Under the pieces are notes generated by a model, which saw nothing but the letters and a program-made list of their open reading frames with translations, had not been told where the DNA came from and did not search any database. From contig DNUB01000323.1 in the NCBI GenBank assembly GCA_003508605.1, positions 1-6,391 on the forward strand: 6,391 bases of DNA, read 5' to 3'. Source of the stretch: Oscillospiraceae bacterium (GTDB lineage: Bacteria > Bacillota > Clostridia > Oscillospirales > Ruminococcaceae). Below, piece after piece: positions 4,858-6,391 of the stretch. The translations under genes were made by a program, and so were the position numbers. The number at the start of each line of letters is the position of its first letter. Within the stretch, counting starts at the first letter, position 1.

Positions 4858-5868
4858 ATGAACGGCATTAACGCTTCGGTAAACAGCGCAATAAGCAATT
4901 ATCGCCGCATATACGGCGGCACAAAATGCACCGCATTTGACAATAACAGCCGCACACAGCAGACAGCCTCCGAGGAAAGGGCGAACACCCTGAAAAGAAG
5001 CTGTGACGGCTTTGAAAACATACGGGAAAAATATTACGGAGCAAATAAAAGCGGCGAAGGCTTCCGTAATGCAGTCGGCTTGCAGGCTCAGGGAAATTGT
5101 ACCGGCAGAAGAAGATACGACGGCTTTGATTCGCCTGTTTCGTCCGTAACCGAAAATAACGGCACGGCAAAGCCCTCCAATACCGATAAGGCGGATTTTA
5201 CCCTTTATGACGACGAAGAAAAAAAGGCAAGGGAGCTGGCGGCCGCCTATGAATATTTCAGAAAAGCCGCAGCCGGCAGCGGTTATACGGTGGTTCGCTG
5301 CGGAAGCGACAGCAGCCTTTATTCCTACGGTATAAGGTTCGGAAAAAAATCCGTCATTATGATAGATCCGGAGTTTATGAATACCATAAGGGACGATCCC
5401 GAAATGCTTAAAAAATACGCCGATGAAATCGAAACCATGAAAAAGCTCGACAAGCAGTTTGAAAGAAGCTGTAAGCAAAAGGGCAAGACCATTGTTTCAA
5501 GGGGCTGGAAAATAGAAAAGGACGGCTCGATAAGCAGCTGGTCGGTGGTTAAAACCGAAAGGAAAGCCACCAAGGGCAATTTGGAGCGTATGAGGGAAAC
5601 ACAGGATAAGCTTTTGAAGAAAAAAGCAAAAAAGAAAAAGGAACAGGCGAAATTAGAGGAAAAACGCAGCAAGCGAAGAGAAGAAAAGCTGCGCCTCGAG
5701 GGAAAGAAAAAATCCGCCATGAGGGAAAACATCAAGCGGAAAACCAAAAAAGCCAAAATTTACGAATTTAACAGAATTGTGCCTAAATCCAATCCCAATA
5801 AAACCATTACCTCTATCTCCGTTTCCTGCGGAAGCTCGCCCTCATTGCTTAATACAAAAGGAAAGTAA
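4858..5868 (+). CDS. DUF6033-like basic coiled-coil protein
   Basis: This is a 336-residue protein of unknown function. Its overall pattern resembles what I recall of the DUF6033 family of clostridia. A Ser/Asn/Gly-rich, probably disordered N-terminus spans 1-110. A compact domain at about 115-230 contains YTVVRCGS (143-150), SVIMIDPEFM (165-174) and SRGWKIEKDGSIS (214-226). A very Lys/Arg/Glu-rich helical segment at 235-300 is probably coiled coil, and a Ser/Asn-rich tail follows. There is no signal peptide or membrane segment. The ATG at 4858 is chosen because AAAGGAGG at 4843-4850 is ideally placed. A longer in-frame start at 4798 would overlap the sigma-28 promoter and lacks a ribosome binding site. 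The promoter suggests co-expression with flagellar genes, but no flagellar domain is recognisable. A long open frame on the opposite strand is judged a shadow. Confidence 0.7.
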   Translation: MNGINASVNSAISNYRRIYGGTKCTAFDNNSRTQQTASEERANTLKRSCDGFENIREKYYGANKSGEGFRNAVGLQAQGNCTGRRRYDGFDSPVSSVTENNGTAKPSNTDKADFTLYDDEEKKARELAAAYEYFRKAAAGSGYTVVRCGSDSSLYSYGIRFGKKSVIMIDPEFMNTIRDDPEMLKKYADEIETMKKLDKQFERSCKQKGKTIVSRGWKIEKDGSISSWSVVKTERKATKGNLERMRETQDKLLKKKAKKKKEQAKLEEKRSKRREEKLRLEGKKKSAMRENIKRKTKKAKIYEFNRIVPKSNPNKTITSISVSCGSSPSLLNTKGK

Positions 5869-5949
5869 GGAAGCTTTGGGGCAGCTTAAATAGAGTTCGG
5901 CGGTTATGTTTAATTGGCAAATTGCACAAAACAAGCATTAAAAAAACAC

Positions 5950-5978
5950 ATTTTGCGGTAAAAGCTACAAAATTTTTC
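5950..5978. terminator. Weak hairpin, possible terminator of the DUF6033-like gene
   Basis: ATTTTG at 5950-5955 pairs with CAAAAT at 5968-5973 around a 12-nt loop and runs straight into a short T-run. On the opposite strand the same hairpin is followed by TGTG and seven Ts. The stem is short and AT-rich, so function is doubtful. I see no better terminator between the gene and the rpsL promoter. Confidence 0.3.
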
Positions 5979-6010
5979 TCGGGTAAAGGGAAAATATTGA
6001 CTTTTACCGC
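5955..6010. repeat. 10-bp inverted repeat spanning the rpsL promoter -35
   Basis: GCGGTAAAAG at 5955-5964 and CTTTTACCGC at 6001-6010 are perfect reverse complements, 36 nt apart. The right arm covers the last bases of the -35 box and part of the promoter spacer. The arrangement is compatible with a looping or two-site operator, but could be chance in AT-rich DNA. Confidence 0.6.
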
Positions 6011-6025
6011 TTTTTTGTTTATAAT
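5997..6025 (+). promoter_or_regulatory. Sigma-A promoter of rpsL
   Basis: TTGACT at 5997-6002 and TATAAT at 6020-6025 are separated by 17 bp, a near-perfect housekeeping promoter suited to a highly expressed ribosomal operon. Transcription should begin near 6032, giving a leader of about 75 nt. A perfect 10-bp dyad arm (6001-6010) overlaps the -35 end and the spacer. Confidence 0.85.
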
Positions 6026-6057
6026 AATAAAGCTTGTGCAGGAGTAGTATGCCATTT

Positions 6058-6069
6058 TGACATATGTCA
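6058..6069. promoter_or_regulatory. 12-bp perfect palindrome in the rpsL leader
   Basis: TGACATATGTCA is a perfect palindrome without a spacer, about 26-37 nt downstream of the expected rpsL transcription start. It is enclosed by TGCAG at 6037-6041 and CTGCA at 6070-6074, which can pair around it. It could be a protein-binding site or part of a leader structure. No regulator is identified. Confidence 0.5.
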
Positions 6070-6107
6070 CTGCATAAAGCAAAAAATTAACAGGAGGTGT
6101 AACTGAA

Positions 6108-6391
6108 TTGCCAACCTTTAATCAGCTTGTAAGAAAAGGCAGAGAGTTATCCACTAAGAAGTCTAAGGCACCTGCTTTGCAGAAAAACCTTAACACTTTG
6201 AAGAAGGAAACCAACGATATGCCTTCTCCTCAGAAGCGCGGTGTCTGCACGGCAGTAAGAACAAGTACCCCCAAAAAGCCTAACTCCGCAATGCGCAAGA
6301 TTGCCAGAGTAAGACTTTCCAACGGTTACGAGGTTACCGCTTACATTCCCGGAATCGGACATAAGCTTCAGGAGCACAGCGTTGTTCTTAT
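6108..6391 (+). CDS. rpsL: 30S ribosomal protein S12, 5' part
   Basis: S12 is a small-subunit protein at the decoding centre that controls translational accuracy and binds streptomycin-site rRNA. The first 94 codons are present; the gene runs off the right edge. The protein begins [12 protein letters not shown] and carries the hallmark QKRGVCT (42-48), TPKKPNSA (54-61) and [16 protein letters not shown] at the edge. It has the longer N-terminal segment typical of Firmicutes. The start is a TTG at 6108, supported by AGGAGG at 6092-6097. Lys56, where changes confer streptomycin resistance in Bacillus subtilis numbering, is the sensitive wild-type residue. Position 49 is Ala where many bacteria have Arg. 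Its promoter lies just upstream, so it probably begins the usual str operon (rpsL-rpsG-fusA-tuf), of which only this part is visible. Confidence 0.97.
   Translation, partial: MPTFNQLVRKGRELSTKKSKAPALQKNLNTLKKETNDMPSPQKRGVCTAVRTSTPKKPNSAMRKIARVRLSNGYEVTAYIPGIGHKLQEHSVVL

Noticed and set aside
4744..5478. 244-codon open frame on the - strand
   Set aside because: Although long, it opposes the DUF6033-like gene, which has a sigma-28 promoter and ideal ribosome binding site. Its Phe/Ala/Ile-rich translation is the expected antisense of Lys/Glu/Ser-rich codons.
5325..5756. 143-codon Phe/Ser-rich open frame on the - strand
   Set aside because: It is the antisense of the Lys/Arg/Glu-rich tail of the DUF6033-like protein, where AAA/AAG codons give TTT/CTT.
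5849..6082. 77-codon open frame on the - strand between the DUF6033-like gene and rpsL
   Set aside because: It covers the rpsL promoter and leader elements, has no visible ribosome binding site, and its translation shows no family features.
1..6391. CRISPR array, tRNA or rRNA gene, transposase
   Set aside because: No regularly spaced short repeats, cloverleaf-like sequence, rRNA core motif or transposase fragment was seen. The only rRNA-like match is the 10-nt anti-Shine-Dalgarno string at 156-165, which is too short to be a gene.

Overview
The window looks like a chromosomal segment of a low-to-moderate GC Firmicute, most likely a clostridial gut-type bacterium of the Oscillospiraceae/Ruminococcaceae kind. 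This is inferred from the S12 ribosomal protein with the Firmicute-type N-terminal insertion, AGGAGG-type ribosome binding sites, the clostridial variant of diaminopimelate decarboxylase, and a DUF6033-like protein. I cannot name a species. All confident genes are on the + strand.

Layout. Bases 1-540 hold no convincing gene. They contain a direct repeat about 299 bp apart, a small perfect palindrome beside a full Shine-Dalgarno/anti-Shine-Dalgarno decamer, and a long pyrimidine tract. They end in a near-perfect housekeeping promoter (TTGACA, 17 bp, TATAAT). That promoter opens a roughly 180-nt structured leader containing one copy of an interspersed repeat. It is followed by four closely spaced genes: a FlK-like hotdog thioesterase, an acetyl-xylan-esterase-like alpha/beta hydrolase, a small three-helix membrane protein and LysA-type diaminopimelate decarboxylase. 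The spacing (26, 19 and 35 nt) suggests one operon, but I see no single pathway joining the products; only LysA has a clear role (lysine synthesis).

A 264-nt gap follows. It carries a second copy of the same repeat, placed like the first about 30 nt upstream of a start codon. The next gene encodes a 229-residue protein resembling the AlkZ-related family and is followed by a terminator-like hairpin.

The most notable item is upstream of the next gene. A nearly exact sigma-28 (FliA/SigD) flagellar-type promoter sits just ahead of a strong ribosome binding site and a 336-residue, very basic, coiled-coil-ending protein of DUF6033 type. This places an uncharacterised gene in a probable motility regulon. 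The window closes with the start of rpsL (30S protein S12), which has its own consensus promoter, two dyad elements and a TTG start codon, and runs off the right edge.
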